A stretch of 64,000 nucleotides of DNA. Source: Gadus chalcogrammus (lineage: Eukaryota > Chordata > Actinopteri > Gadiformes > Gadidae). The position numbers and the translations under genes are program-made. Below are positions 10,285 to 46,418 of the stretch, piece by piece (the stretch's first letter is position 1; the number at the start of each line of letters is the position of its first letter). The notes beneath the pieces are model-generated. The model was not told the DNA's origin, did not search any database, and saw only the letters and a program-made list of their open reading frames with translations. The stretch is taken from contig NC_079415.1 in the NCBI RefSeq assembly GCF_026213295.1, positions 21,224,847-21,288,846 on the forward strand. The letters run 5' to 3'.

Positions 10285-10531
10285 TGTGTTCACTGCAACA
10301 ATGGTGTTTCATACTCCATTTCAGGTTTTCATGAGCACAATTGGACCAACAGCCTGTGCTTCCACTTAGTCCAATGTGTTCTCATTAAGCTTACTCCAGG
10401 ACTCCATAGTCTCAGACTAACTAAGCCAAATTTATGCCATGTTCATGCAAGCCACTTAAATAGCCAGGATTAACTAGTCTGACTTAGGCCTACGCCAGTC
10501 TTGATTTAAGCCCTGTCTCCGAAACTGGCCC

Positions 10532-11024
10532 ATAGAGAATCATCGGGGGATTACTTCCATGGTCGGTAAACGGTGCGACTGCTATCGCTCAGACCTCTCG
10601 CTTATGATGCTACAATGCTAAAAAACAAGAATATTTCTGCATCCGGTACGTCATGAATTAGGGCGTAGCCATAGACCCATGATGCGGAAGCATATCTCTC
10701 CTTGATGTTGCCCTGCACCACTGAGCAGTTTACATAGGAATGAATAGGCGCCATTTTTTAATCCGTTGTCCATTTTATAATGTGTCCATGATAAAAACAC
10801 ATCCACAACGGAGCTTTCTTCTTCTGCTCCAAACCTCCTCAGTACTTCAATAGCATCGCTTACTGGCGGAACTTAGTCATTACACCTTAGAATGTGAATT
10901 GGCATGAAACAGGAAAACTCAATTATACAATTATAGAACATATATTAAATAACTTGGGGGGCTCTGAATTAACCGTCTACATTGCCCACAAAAACTAAAT
11001 GAATACAGTTTTGACGATGTAAAC
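10532..11024. other. Unannotated DNA
   Basis: No gene or repeat boundary is supported. It could be the interrupted remainder of the outer Harbinger element. Confidence 0.4.
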
Positions 11025-11884
11025 CAGGGGTACTCAAGTAGAAATGATGAGGGGCCACAATTTTTTTTTTCAGTGACTCAAGGGGCCGGTCGGTATACGT
11101 GTGACTGAGGCCGATATATGCTCTGTTTTAGACGTAACGCGTAAGCACGTAAGATACATAACCCCCCCTTGCGCGGTAAAATATCCCCCCTTACGTGCTT
11201 AAGTGCGTCGGCCAAAATTCCTGACTATGCGACTAAAACACTACGGCCCTACGCAGCTCGCAAAGACTGTGATTGGCCAGCTAACCACATCCTTTCAGGA
11301 GTCTCACATTTCCGGTTTTACAGCATAATAGCGCCATTTTTAAAAGGCTGTGACAGAAGCGAATGAAGAATTTTGAAGAAGGAGAAGAAGAAAACACAAG
11401 AACGTATTATGATAATTATAAATATAAACAAGCCAGCGATTTCCACTTCCACGCCCACAGATTCGTTCATTGCTCCCCCTACTGTTCTGGCGGAGAATCC
11501 CCTTGCAACACGCACAATCCTTAAGGAACCTTAAAGGAACCGTAAATCAAAACTTGTCTAAAACAAGTCCCTTGTGTAAATTACGTGCTTACGTCTCTGC
11601 GTCGAAAACGACCCTAAATCGGCCTTGACTGCTGCTGAGATGGACTGTCTGCCTCGAGTTTGGGAGGGCTGGAGCGGTCTGTGGGCTGGAGTGCTATCTG
11701 TTTATCGTTGCAACCCCCAGCCTCGTATTGAGATCGCGGCGCGCGGTTTCAAAATAAGAGCGCCCAGCACCTTTTTTTTTTTTTTTTTTGATAATTAAAA
11801 AAACTTTTCAGAACAGCTCGAGGGCCATTAATAGACACCCCGCGGGCCACAAAAGGCCCGCGGGCCGCTACTTGAGTATGACTG
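11025..11884. mobile_element. Non-autonomous hAT element with perfect 8-bp TSD
   Basis: Termini are CAGGGGTACTCAAGTAG at the left and, inverted, CAGTCATACTCAAGTAG at the right. The 8-bp duplication ATGTAAAC flanks it exactly at 11017-11024 and 11885-11892. CAG ends and an 8-bp duplication are the hAT signature. No transposase is present. Another MITE is inserted at 11108-11625. Confidence 0.93.
11108..11625. mobile_element. MITE nested inside the hAT element
   Basis: Termini AGGCCGATATATGCTC and, inverted, AGGCCGATTTAGGGTC are followed on both sides by GTAAGCACGTAA. The hexamer TGACTG flanks it at 11102-11107 and 11626-11631. I cannot assign a superfamily with confidence. Confidence 0.8.
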
Positions 11885-11909
11885 ATGTAAACCTATACCT
11901 CCACATAAA

Positions 11910-12410
11910 CAACCCGGTATCACGCGATTTCGTGCTCATGCGCACAAACGTTATTAATCTATTGAATCGTGTACCAGATTACGATTGTTCGACTTTTTTT
12001 GTGCTACACAGAACGAAATGTAAACCAATGCATTCTGAATGGAAGTGTTCTCCGACAATTGACCTGCTCCACAAAACGAAACGAGAGAGAGAAAGAGAGA
12101 AAGGGAGGGACAGAGAGAGAGAGCGAGAGAGAGAAGCTTCAGAAGGGGTGAGGGCAGATAGTACAGTGCACCCTCTAGTTATATATTTGTATATATTATT
12201 ATCTAGTTATATATATGTCAACATTTCTGATTTGTAAGCAGACCTCCTCAAAAACAATGTTAATTTTCGGAGAACACTCCCATTCAGAATGCATTCGTTT
12301 ACATTTCGTTCTGTGCAGTACTAAAAAAGTCGGACAATCGTGATCTGGGACACGATGCGCACAGATTAACGTTTGTGCGCATGAGCACGAAATCGTGTGA
12401 TACCGGGTTG
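11910..12410. mobile_element. MITE with ~150-bp inverted repeats and 7-bp TSD
   Basis: The element runs CAACCCGGTATCACGCGATT to its inverted copy, with arms of about 150 bp (11910-12060 and 12255-12410). ACATAAA flanks both sides (11903-11909, 12411-12417). The centre holds a (GA)n microsatellite near 12083-12134. Confidence 0.88.
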
Positions 12411-12417
12411 ACATAAA

Positions 12418-13404
12418 GCTTACTACGACTCACGTCGTCATTTATAAGGAAGAGGTTAACTAGTTGTATAGCTGCAGTTGCTACACTGCAGTGAGGACAA
12501 CACAATTATATATATTTTTTATCTTGGTAGACGACCGATTTTCAGTCATTGCTTGCTAGTTAGTAAGCTCGATTTCGCCAGCTGTGAAGGTATCACTGCA
12601 CCAGTAGTTAAGTAGTGAATCTCTGACAACTTTTATTTAGTTAGTTATTGATATAGGATTACTAGGATCAGTAAGGTTGATTAACGACGGGTTTAATCTG
12701 CTGAACCTGACGGTGTTAGCTACGGTGTTGGAGTACTGTGTGTCTGATGCTTTAGCTAGTAGAAATAAGGTTGCTTTTGTTTAATTATAAAACAAAAAAG
12801 GCAGTTGGATTACATAAATTAATAGAAATGATTCCACACAAAAAATAAGCCATAATGACAAGCTTTCAAATGTTATTACACAGACAGTAGTGTCATTCTT
12901 TTTTTTTCATAATGTAAGCTTCTGTCTACCCCTTCCCCAACTTGGCAGCAATTTGGCCATGTGTGGGGAAACTCATTGACCTAAAGGCTATTCAAGGTCT
13001 TCTGATTATTTTCACTCTCCTGCAGGTGGTGGCTGCTGCTGCTGGTGGCGGCGGCTGCTGCTTGATGGTGTACGCGTTCACAAGCGCTGGCACAATCGCG
13101 TTCACAAGCGCTGGCAGAAAGCGGCCGACGTCAGGCGTCTTTTGGGCAACTGACCAATCACAAGCGGAACATTGACACTAATTACAGAACACGTCGAGAT
13201 CTACATCATGTCTAATGGGCTCTAGCCTGGATACGTAGTAGGCGAGTAACGTCGGGTCTAGAATGGATTCGTTGCTAGGCGATATAAAAAACACTCTCTG
13301 TGCTTTTAGGGCCAAAAACAATGCCAGCTTTTCTTTTTGTTGAAAAAACGGTGGGCTCAACTTTTCCCTATTACAAAAAACGCTAAATGTGAACGTGGCC
13401 TTAC
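12418..13404. other. Unannotated DNA, possible far terminus of a Harbinger element
   Basis: The minus-strand reading from 13404 starts GGCCACGTTCACATTTAGCG then TTTTTT. This resembles the GGCCTGTGTCCACCAAAAGC terminus at 3312, with a second shared motif GTTGAAAAAA / AAAAGTTGA inside both. A tandem CGTTCACAAGCGCTGGCA pair lies at 13074-13115. No coding exon is recognised. Confidence 0.35.
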
Positions 13405-13865
13405 ATGGTACATCCTCTTTTGCAGCGTGCAGATGTTAGGCAGTGGAATCTGCATTTGCTGGAGGGTTTTATAACCAGTGGTCCATTTTACTTGTATTGC
13501 TTTTTTAATTGTCTCCTTTCCTCACCGTATTCCTCTCTTGTTAACACTTATTTATACAATATTCAATATTCATCCTTCCTTCACTTTGTTCTTGTTTTTC
13601 AAGACACACACATTCTGGCTTAGTCTTAAAAGTATCATGGTTGTGTGGTCAGCTCCGGCCTCATCAGAAGAAGTTGCCTGGAAACTAAATGCTAAATGGA
13701 CTGTTGCTACTCTGCTTTCTCAATAACCCAAGTAAATGCAATTATTCATAGATAAGAAAACAAAAGGAGATCGTTAATACTTGGGAATAACATGGGAATG
13801 AATGAAACGTGCATGCGCATTAAAAAGAAAGCGTTTACAGGAAGTGTGTCATTATTGCGCATCTA
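13405..13865. other. Unannotated DNA
   Basis: No gene is recognised. Short open frames lack domain signatures. Confidence 0.4.
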
Positions 13866-15073
13866 GGACCTCTAATTGTTTTATCTTTGGTTGAACAGAA
13901 CAATCAGTGTAAGAGTGTTGGCCAACATAATAATCTAAATAAACAACAACCTGGATTCAGGGATTCAGCCTGTATCTGGGGAACGAGACAGACGAACAGC
14001 AAAAATAACCCATGGAAACAAAGGTGTTTCCATGGTTGCACCCAAGCAAGCTAGAAACATACAGGGCTCACAACAAAACGGTCGAGAAAACACATTTTTA
14101 CAGGGCTCACCACAAAATGGTCGAGCAAACACATTTTTACAGAGACTCAACATCAAGAATACCACGAAGACAAAGTTCACCCAAGGGTACTTTCAATTTC
14201 AAAAGCAAGCCAAGTCGGCGTCTGATTTGCAGTCTTCTTTTTCTTTCAGTTCACACTATTCCTGAAAAACTCGTCCAACGTTTACTCGTGTCTGGCCTCT
14301 CTGTCAGTCAGTCTCCCTTTTCTCTTCTTCTGTTCCTCCGACATTGGGTTTCTCTGTCTCTTTTTAGTCGGCTGATCTATGATGAATGTAACAACCCCTT
14401 AGTTACTTGTGTTTATATCGAGCCGGTTCCGTGTTTGGGGGTCTGTGACGTAAAGCAATTCGTTACTTCGCGAGAGCCGAGACTCCCGCGAGAGTGGGCG
14501 GCGGGTCGGCGGCAGAAACATTCCCTTTCTCCGCCAAGATGCGTAGGGGGGAGTCGAAACAACGAACAATCGAACAAAAATGTATAATAGAACCATCGCA
14601 ATGACTTTTAACCTGTTATATTAAGGTAAATCAAGCCAAAAAAGTTGCATAGTTCCCCTTTCACTCGTGTCTGGTCTCTTTTCTGGTCCAACTTCTTTTT
14701 ATTCTTCTTTTGTTCCACCGACAGTCGCCTCTTGGGTCCCTTATCAGTCGATTGATCCATGATGAATGGAACAATTGCCTTGCAACTGGCTGTTTATATC
14801 TAGCCGGTGCCATGTTTGGGGGTGTGTCTGTGCCGTAAAGCATTTTCGAAAATACAATCTGACCACATTTTCAAGGCGCGATTGGATACTTCCACTGTGT
14901 CACATCCGGATTGTGTCGGTCTGAACAAAGCAAGTTGCGCATTAGCTTTTTCCTTGGAGAAGTGACTTGGGGCATGAAACACCCGCCGAACGACCCAGAA
15001 ATGGTTGTAGAACGATTAGAACGACTCTCAACCTGCATAATTAAGGTTATTTTGGCTAATTTTTTTGCAAAGT
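13866..15073 (+). repeat. TTAA-type dispersed element, copy A
   Basis: The segment matches 36216-37667 (inverted) and 58480-60400 over long stretches, including the GCCTGTATCTGGGG landmark and the GTAACGAATTGCTTTACG (or reverse) stretch. Its right end reads GCAAAGTGGGCCT then TTAA, as in the other copies. It has no coding capacity and an internal repeat of the terminal-like motif near 14640-14662. Confidence 0.8.
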
Positions 15074-15313
15074 GGGCCTTTAAAAACTAGGGTTTGCAAA
15101 TATGCAGCAATAGTCAGAAAAGTTCTTGAGTATGTGTTTTTTAATTTAGATTTACCATTCAATATTGCAATCGCTGCTGTCAGTCCCATTGAAGAACATG
15201 GCAGCGCGGCGTGTTTTGGAACTATACAGGCTTACATGAACCACGTGACCACCCTGCAGGCGAGATCAGAGAGTGTCGCAACTCTTGGCTCTGGGGTGCA
15301 GTAAGCGTTTCCT
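15074..15313. other. Unannotated DNA between elements
   Basis: A short open frame is present but has no recognisable domain. Confidence 0.3.
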
Positions 15314-15794
15314 GTGCCGTGTTCCGATACCCGTACTTCCATGAGTATACTTAAAGGAAGTATACTATCCGTAATATTTCAGATATGAGTGCTGTTCCAA
15401 ATCGGGTACTCTGTGGTGCACTAACCGGAAATTCCGATCACGACTGCCGCCGCGGCTCCTCCCCCGCAATAAACATCCCGCTTTGAACGGTGAACTCTTT
15501 ACCCCTATCAGCTATAAAAAGCTATAAAAACTACAAAATGACTATTAATGCATGCTATGTGGAAAATGCGCAGACTTTGGCTCAGCCTGGCTCCGCCTCT
15601 TCCGCTACGTAGCTAAGATGGCTGCCGTTGAGTACGGAAAGTGTCCTTCGATCCACACTTCACGATTAGCCCTTTTTGAGTACGACATCCGGTCCTTGAA
15701 GTATACTTATTTTCGCCGGATCTGAATTGGAACGTACTACGTACTCAAAATTTGGCTAGTAAGTACGGATAGTACGGGTATTGGAACACGGCAC
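15314..15794. mobile_element. MITE with 24-bp terminal inverted repeats
   Basis: The ends GTGCCGTGTTCCGATACCCG and the inverted GTGCCGTGTTCCAATACCCG agree at 23 of 24 terminal positions, counting the following TACT. No transposase is present. No clear target-site duplication is seen. Confidence 0.85.
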
Positions 15795-17759
15795 TTGTAA
15801 CGGCGAGCTCCACCAATCAAAGACCTCATGTCACACTTCACGATTTATGGGTGGTGTAGTGGTAGATATTGCCCCGTTTAACTTGTGGCTTCTACAGGAG
15901 CAAATGCCATAGATTCACAATGTAACGGCGCAGGGTAAGTATAATTTGGATGGTTATGACATTAAGGCTTTTAATCAAAATCTCTATGATGAAAATTAAT
16001 GGGATTTTTACTTCCGCAACCACTGTGTTGCGCTCTATTGTGTTTGTGTGTTTCTATTACCATCAACCAAGCGCTATTTATTATTTTGGATGAATGTGGG
16101 TGATATCAAGGATCTGAAACTGTTTTTCCTGTGAACTGAGTGGACCGCTGGATGAAATTGTAATGGCATTAATACAAGGCACACCTGACTCAGGTTATCT
16201 GCGTTACCATTGCCATTTTAATGTTCATTATTTCGTTACCACAGAAATAATTCTAACAATCTAATTTTCCAATTGCTAATCTATACTTCATTTGCACGTC
16301 CATATCACATACAGTACAATACATGTTGCAGTGGACCCAATGGTTGTTAGTGTCTCCAAATGATAAAGCAGGAATTCATTACAAAATAATAAACAATAGC
16401 ATACATTGTTTATTCACATTGTGGTTTGTTTAGTGGTGGAAATACCACAATCCATACACACGCAACAACACACTTGTCTTTTACATCTTAAATCAATGCC
16501 CTAGTAATTAAAACTAAATTTTCATAAACAATTTATTTTTTGACATCCTGAAAATGACCTTCTATAAGAATATCCAACAGAAATGTCACAATGTCCTCTA
16601 AAAATCTGGTTGGAGGCCGATGTCATCTATGTTTTGGAGGCTTTAGGCCTTTGGTATGAAATTGTAATCTATACATCATCTGGAAGCAGCACAATCCTCA
16701 TATGCAAACACACACAATACGCATCAAGTTCTTTATATTGCAGTGCAGGAATCTATCAACATTGAACCAGCTATAACAACAGAGCTCCTCCAGTAGGAGA
16801 GGTCAGTTTATGCGGATTGGAGAAGCCAAAATAACTGAGCTGCTGTGAGACGGACACTAGAGGGCAGTGTTTAGCTACTGATGCCACAACACTGAGGGTT
16901 TGTTGTTTGGTTTATATTTTTTTTACAAGCAGAGAACAGATAGTGGTCCTTCGTACATCCATGTCGGTGAAATATAAAATCTGTAAACTGCAGCGAATGT
17001 CTGAAGCACTTTCTCCGTCCGTCCATACCTGCTGCCCAGAAGCTCATCGTCAATATTCAGTACCGACGTCCGCCGCTAGAAGGCGGTGTATCGTCGTTCT
17101 TTATTCCAAGGTGAGATCAATCACAAACACCCTTGATCTGGAGGGAAATCCCATTCCACTGCAGCACTATTCATCAGTTTCTTCATGTTCTGCAGTATGA
17201 CAATAAACGACCCTCCATCTTATTTAGGGTGGTGGTGGAATTTAGCTTCAGCGGCAGTTAAAACTGCCACACTAGGTTCATAAAATGTTCATCAGTAGAA
17301 AGCCTTCCAGGAAGAGCCTGTAAAGTAGACTTTAGCCGTGGGTGGGCCGAGCTGTGATCACACATCCAAACGCTCACACCCTGATTATGCTGATCGAAGA
17401 GGACCCCCTGTGGAGCTGAGGAGAAAAATGTAGAAAACTCAGGTGAACACGTGAGCTTTTACATCATCCTGACCTCTTTCCAAAGAAACAAAGCATTAAG
17501 AGTTAATTGACATGACGACTTGATGAATTCCCGACAATAATCAATGGTGTTTATCTTTCTACAGATCACTGACAATTTTCCTTGAATCATTAGTTTACCC
17601 ACTTCGACTTTTACCCACACGCTGCTCATTGAAATACATTTTGTCCGCTGATGTTCCCGTTTTGGCAACAACTTTCCTGTAAGGTAAAACAAGGTCAGAT
17701 AAATCAGTATGGAGCTCACTAGACTGCTTTGAGAGGAGAGAGACAGAGAGAGAGACACA
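15795..17759. other. Unannotated DNA
   Basis: About 2 kb with no supported gene. A tRNA-like phrase GGTGGTGTAGTGGTAGAT at 15849 lacks a matching B box. AT-rich stretches carry scattered short open frames only. Confidence 0.4.
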
Positions 17760-18953
17760 GGGCCCTATCTTGCATCCGGCGCAAGTGACTTAGTCACTGG
17801 CGCATGTGTCGTTGCTAGTTTACAACTGACGCAGAGCGTTCTTTTCCCACCACCGCCACTCGCCGGTAAATTAGGGATTGATCATGCGCCCCAAGGGGCG
17901 GTTCGGCGGAAGGAGGAGGCGTGTTCTGGCGCAAACGGTATTTTGCCGTTTCTGAATACCATTGCGCTACTGACCAGGAAATAGCTGGTTTAAAGTCAGT
18001 GGCGCGTTGTTCAGATGCTATTTTAAGGGCGCATGCATACATGCGCATGCGATGCATACGGATTGCTTGTGCACCTCGCGCATACACTTTGCTTCTCCCA
18101 TCTACCTAGCCGCACATTCTTGGTAAATTATTTGGGAAAGAACAGCTGATGCAGCGGTAATAAGTTGTACTTTTAAATCAATGCATCATACAGCAAACAC
18201 ATATTTTCTTGACAGAGACATGGTGTAGGCCTACATGCCCATAACTTTTAGGATTGATGAGTATTTGATCGTGAAAAACATTGTTTTACCGCGAGTGAGT
18301 GTTAAAAAGAATGAATGAATGCGGGCGCGCGTGTGTGCTCTGTTTAAACACAAGCAAACTAAACACGTAACGCATAATACAATCAATGGCAATGTCTATT
18401 ACCGCGGGACACATGCATATTAGGATAGCATACAATACTGATAAGAAACAATGTTTATAATGTATTGCGTATATCATTAAATAGAACCACAGTTACCGCA
18501 TATCATATGTTATATCATATACGTTTTCTTTGCCGAAATTTATTTGAGGACTCTGAAGTATTTCTGAAGTTGTGGAAGAAAACCCCTTATTCCATTTGTG
18601 AATTAGGCCATATTATTTGGCAATAAACTGAGCCATTTGCAGTTTGAAATTCTTGTGCATCTGTCTCATCGGAGACTGCAGACGCGCTGTCAAAATATCA
18701 ACTTGTCTGATTCAAATGCGCTCATGGCTCTTAAAGGGGATGGGAGCTGGCACTCTCATTGGTTTGTTGGACGTTACGCCCAAACCACACCTACGGGTAA
18801 CTAGGCTGCTTCAGACCAACCCTTTTGACACTTGCGCCGCGACGCAAGTGTCATTTATCCGCCTGTAAAATAGGGATAGCGCCGTAGAACCGCCCACAAA
18901 GCTACTTGCGCTTTGCGCTTCCCACTTGCGTTTCAGACCGTTAAAATAGGGCC

Positions 18954-18954
<1 letters not shown>
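17760..18954. mobile_element. Non-autonomous DNA element, GGGCCCTA termini
   Basis: Termini GGGCCCTATCTTGCATC and, inverted, GGGCCCTATTTTAACGG are followed by GCAAGTG/GCGCAAG motifs. ACA flanks both sides. The flanks are (GA)n sequence on each side, so the element landed in an existing microsatellite. GGGCCC ends with a 3-bp duplication suggest a Harbinger-like MITE. Confidence 0.75.
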
Positions 18955-18956
<2 letters not shown>

Positions 18957-19023
<67 letters not shown>

Positions 19024-19047
19024 GGGAGAGAGGGAGAGGGAGAGGGA

Positions 19048-19089
<42 letters not shown>

Positions 19090-19134
19090 GAGAGAGACAC
19101 ATAGAGAGGGAGAGAGTGAGAGACAGAGATTAAG
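18957..19134. repeat. (AG)n microsatellite
   Basis: Long AG/GGGAGA array continuing the purine tract interrupted by the 17760-18954 element. Confidence 0.95.
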
Positions 19135-19534
19135 TAATAGAGTTTCAAAAAAAACAATAAGCAGAGAAAAGGATGGAGCAAAAGGTATATAAAGAAATTG
19201 ATGACTCATAATCTTGTCATCTTGTGCGCAGTATGTGTGTGGATCCTCGCATGCAGTGTTTGTCTGTGTGTGGGTGAGCATACTCTCATGCACCAACACG
19301 TGCCATAAATCAGCACTGCAGCTATTTGGATTTATGAACAAGTCAATACTATGTAAATTGTGTGTAAGTGTGTGTGTGATTATATGCGCGCGTGTGCTTG
19401 TGTGCGTAAGTATACGTGTGTGTGTTTGTATTGGCATGTGACATATGGGAAGCTTCATCTATGTGCATTTGCAGTGCTATGTGTGTGTATTTATGTGTAT
19501 GCGCATGTACTTGTAAGGGGTACGCACTTGCATT

Positions 19535-19536
<2 letters not shown>

Positions 19537-19617
<81 letters not shown>
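19537..19617. repeat. (GT)n microsatellite
   Basis: About 40 uninterrupted TG units, flanked by degenerate TG-rich DNA from 19255. Confidence 0.95.
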
Positions 19618-19879
19618 CTGTGTGCAAGCGGGTGTGTGCATTTATTATCATCACATGTCCTTCATCATCTCCATTGATGTTATCCATCATCTTAAGTTAT
19701 TGAGCTGACCCCCCACATGGTTTCAAACGCTGCACTAAAATCCATACCATGATGTCCCCTATAACCCGCGGCCTGTTGAACCATCCTGCGGTATGCTGAG
19801 TAGACACTACGCCCAACAGCCTATCACTCAATCAGGCTTCCTCTCACCCCCATCAAGGGGTGGGGGTCCCATGCCGTAG

Positions 19880-20404
19880 TGCCATTAGCATTTGTTACTA
19901 CAGCATGGGTTACCCTAGCATTTGTAACTGCAGCATGTGTAACCCTAGCATTTGTTATTGTAGCATGGGTAACCTTAGCATCGGTAACCATAGCATGTGT
20001 TACCATAGCATGTGTAACTGTAGCATGTATACCATACGATGTGTTACATAGCCTGTGTTACTACAGCATGTGTAACTGTAGCATTGGTAACATAGCATGT
20101 GTTACCATAGCATGTGTAACATAGAATTTCTGTTTTTACAGCATGTGTAACCATACCTTGGGTAAACGCACAATGTGTTACCATAGTATGTGTAACCATA
20201 GCATGGGTAACTGTTGCATGTGTTATTACTGCATGTGTAACCATAGCATTGTAACCAAAGCAATTGTTACAATAGCATGTGTAACCATAGCATGTGTTAC
20301 AATAGCATGTTTAACCAATGTGATACCATAGCATGTGTAACCATAGCATGGGTAACCGTAGCATGTGTTACTATAGAATGTGTTAACATAGCATGTGCAA
20401 CCAC
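19880..20404. repeat. ~15-bp minisatellite (ACCATAGCATGTGTA type), left part
   Basis: Degenerate units of 14-16 bp around ACCATAGCATGTGT repeat about 35 times. The array resumes at 21321-21460, so it was split by the hAT insertion at 20405-21320. Confidence 0.9.
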
Positions 20405-21320
20405 CAGTGATGCCAGTAACGCGTTAATTAGTAACGCGTTAATTTTTTTACCGGATCGCCGATTGGATTGGGAGCGATGGAGTGGTGTGTGTGTGTGTGT
20501 GTCTATCTGTCCGTCTGTCTGTCTGTCTGTCTGCCTGTTTGTGTGAGAGTGCGTGTGCGTGTGAAGCGTAAGTCTCTGTTACGGTTGCGGACCGACGCCC
20601 CGCCCTCATGGGTAAAACCCTCCGTTTGTCGATGGCCATGCAAATGACCATGTGTTTTTCCATGCATGTGATTTGTTTACAATTATGTTAGTTTTGATGT
20701 GCCTTTCCCCGGACGTGATTGGTTGCTGCATCGGAAAGCCGAGGATCCAGGAAGACAAAATACGGGCGGGCTCAACATTGGCGGCACCTTGTATCTGATT
20801 TGCAGCTTGCCATTTAGGTCTTCAAATGCTTAGTTTGTTACTTGATTGAGGCTCTTGTTAGCTACCAGGGAACCGGGCCAGGGTAAGGTTGTTGAAGGTT
20901 ATCGAAAACCGACACACAGTTACACCTTTGTTAATAAACACTAGGCGGACGTGTATTTTGGGAGCTTCTCTTTGGTTATAGTCATTTCTTTGATTTGGAC
21001 AGCACCCAATGGTCCTTTTCTTTTTGTAGTTTTGCCTCCTCTGTTAGTGTTTAATTGATTACTCCAAGCTCCGGGTTAAATCAACAACTTTAAGTTAACC
21101 AACGAAAAAGAAAGTACGTTTTGGCAAAACCGGTGGTCATTTTTTATTTTGAGGCGGCAGGGGGTGTTTTTGCAGCTAAATGTAATTGGTAAAGTAACTT
21201 GTAATCTAACTTAGTTACTTTTAAAATCAAGTAATCAGTAAAGTAACTAAGTTACTATTTTAAGGAGTAACTAGTAATCAGTAATCAGATTACTTTTTCA
21301 AGGTAACTGTGGCAACACTG
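20405..21320. mobile_element. hAT-type non-autonomous element splitting the minisatellite
   Basis: Ends CAGTGATGCCAGTAAC and inverted CAGTGTTGCCACAGTTAC are followed inward by AGTAACT-rich repeats. Flanking octamers GCAACCAC (20397-20404) and GTAACCAC (21321-21328) match at 7 of 8. It carries a (GT)n/(CTGT)n microsatellite near 20480-20535. Confidence 0.85.
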
Positions 21321-21460
21321 GTAACCACAGCATGGATAACTGTAGCATGTGTTACCATAGCATGTGTTACTATAGCATGTGTAACGATAGCATTGGTAAC
21401 CGTGGGATGTGTTACCATAGCACGGAAAACATAGCATGTGTTACCCTAGCATACATAAAT
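21321..21460. repeat. ~15-bp minisatellite, right part
   Basis: Continuation of the 19880-20404 array after the hAT insertion, with the same ACCATAGCATGTGT units. Confidence 0.85.
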
Positions 21461-21711
21461 ACCAACATAGCAGTGTAAATGCAAAAGATGTCAAGTCTAA
21501 TGGGCGAGAGCAAATATATTTGTCGGTAGGGACATTGTTGGTGGTTGTCGGGTTGACGCTGATGGTGGTTGTCGTGGTGGCTGTCGTCATGCTGACACTA
21601 ACGCCAATGGTCGTGTAGGTGATGGTCGTCATGGTGGCGGCAGTGTCCGCCACGATGGCAGGGACGGTCGCCGCGCTGGAGGCAGTGATGAGGGTGGTTG
21701 CCATGGTGATG

Positions 21712-46418
<24,707 letters not shown>

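Larger units (their letters stand above)
7618..10531. mobile_element. Apparently intact PIF/Harbinger transposon with both genes
   Basis: The termini are inverted repeats: GGGCCGGTTTCGGAGACAAG at 7618 and, reading inward from 10531, GGGCCAGTTTCGGAGACAGG. Similarity continues through GGCTTAA, 24 of the first 26 bases. Flanking triplets are TTA and ATA, compatible with an imperfect 3-bp Harbinger target-site duplication. Inside are a full-length HARBI1-like transposase and a three-exon Myb/SANT gene in convergent orientation. Subterminal GGATTAAGCC/GACTAA motifs recur. All coding parts are open, so this copy may be autonomous. Confidence 0.9.

Noticed and set aside
12942..13175. Possible host exon with an alanine/glycine-rich stretch after a CTGCAG acceptor
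   Set aside because: No domain, no matching donor, and it lies in a transposon graveyard.
14012..14587. 191-codon open frame, with a similar 141-codon frame at 36814-37239
   Set aside because: The conserved unit is a non-coding repeat. The frames differ between copies and have no domain signature.
15845..15930. tRNA gene suggested by GGTGGTGTAGTGGTAGAT
   Set aside because: No B box, no cloverleaf and no discriminator end can be drawn.
18811..19690. Long open frames of pure Ser-Leu, His-Thr or Cys-Val repeats
   Set aside because: They are translations of (AG)n, (CA)n and (GT)n microsatellites and have no coding character. The same applies to similar frames at 21900-23000, 26170-26400, 28900-29700, 30640-31050, 32040-32300 and 49430-50170.
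19880..20404. Regularly spaced repeats reminiscent of a CRISPR array
   Set aside because: Units are contiguous 15-mers without spacers, in vertebrate DNA. It is a minisatellite. The 19-mer array at 51925-53112 is rejected for the same reason.
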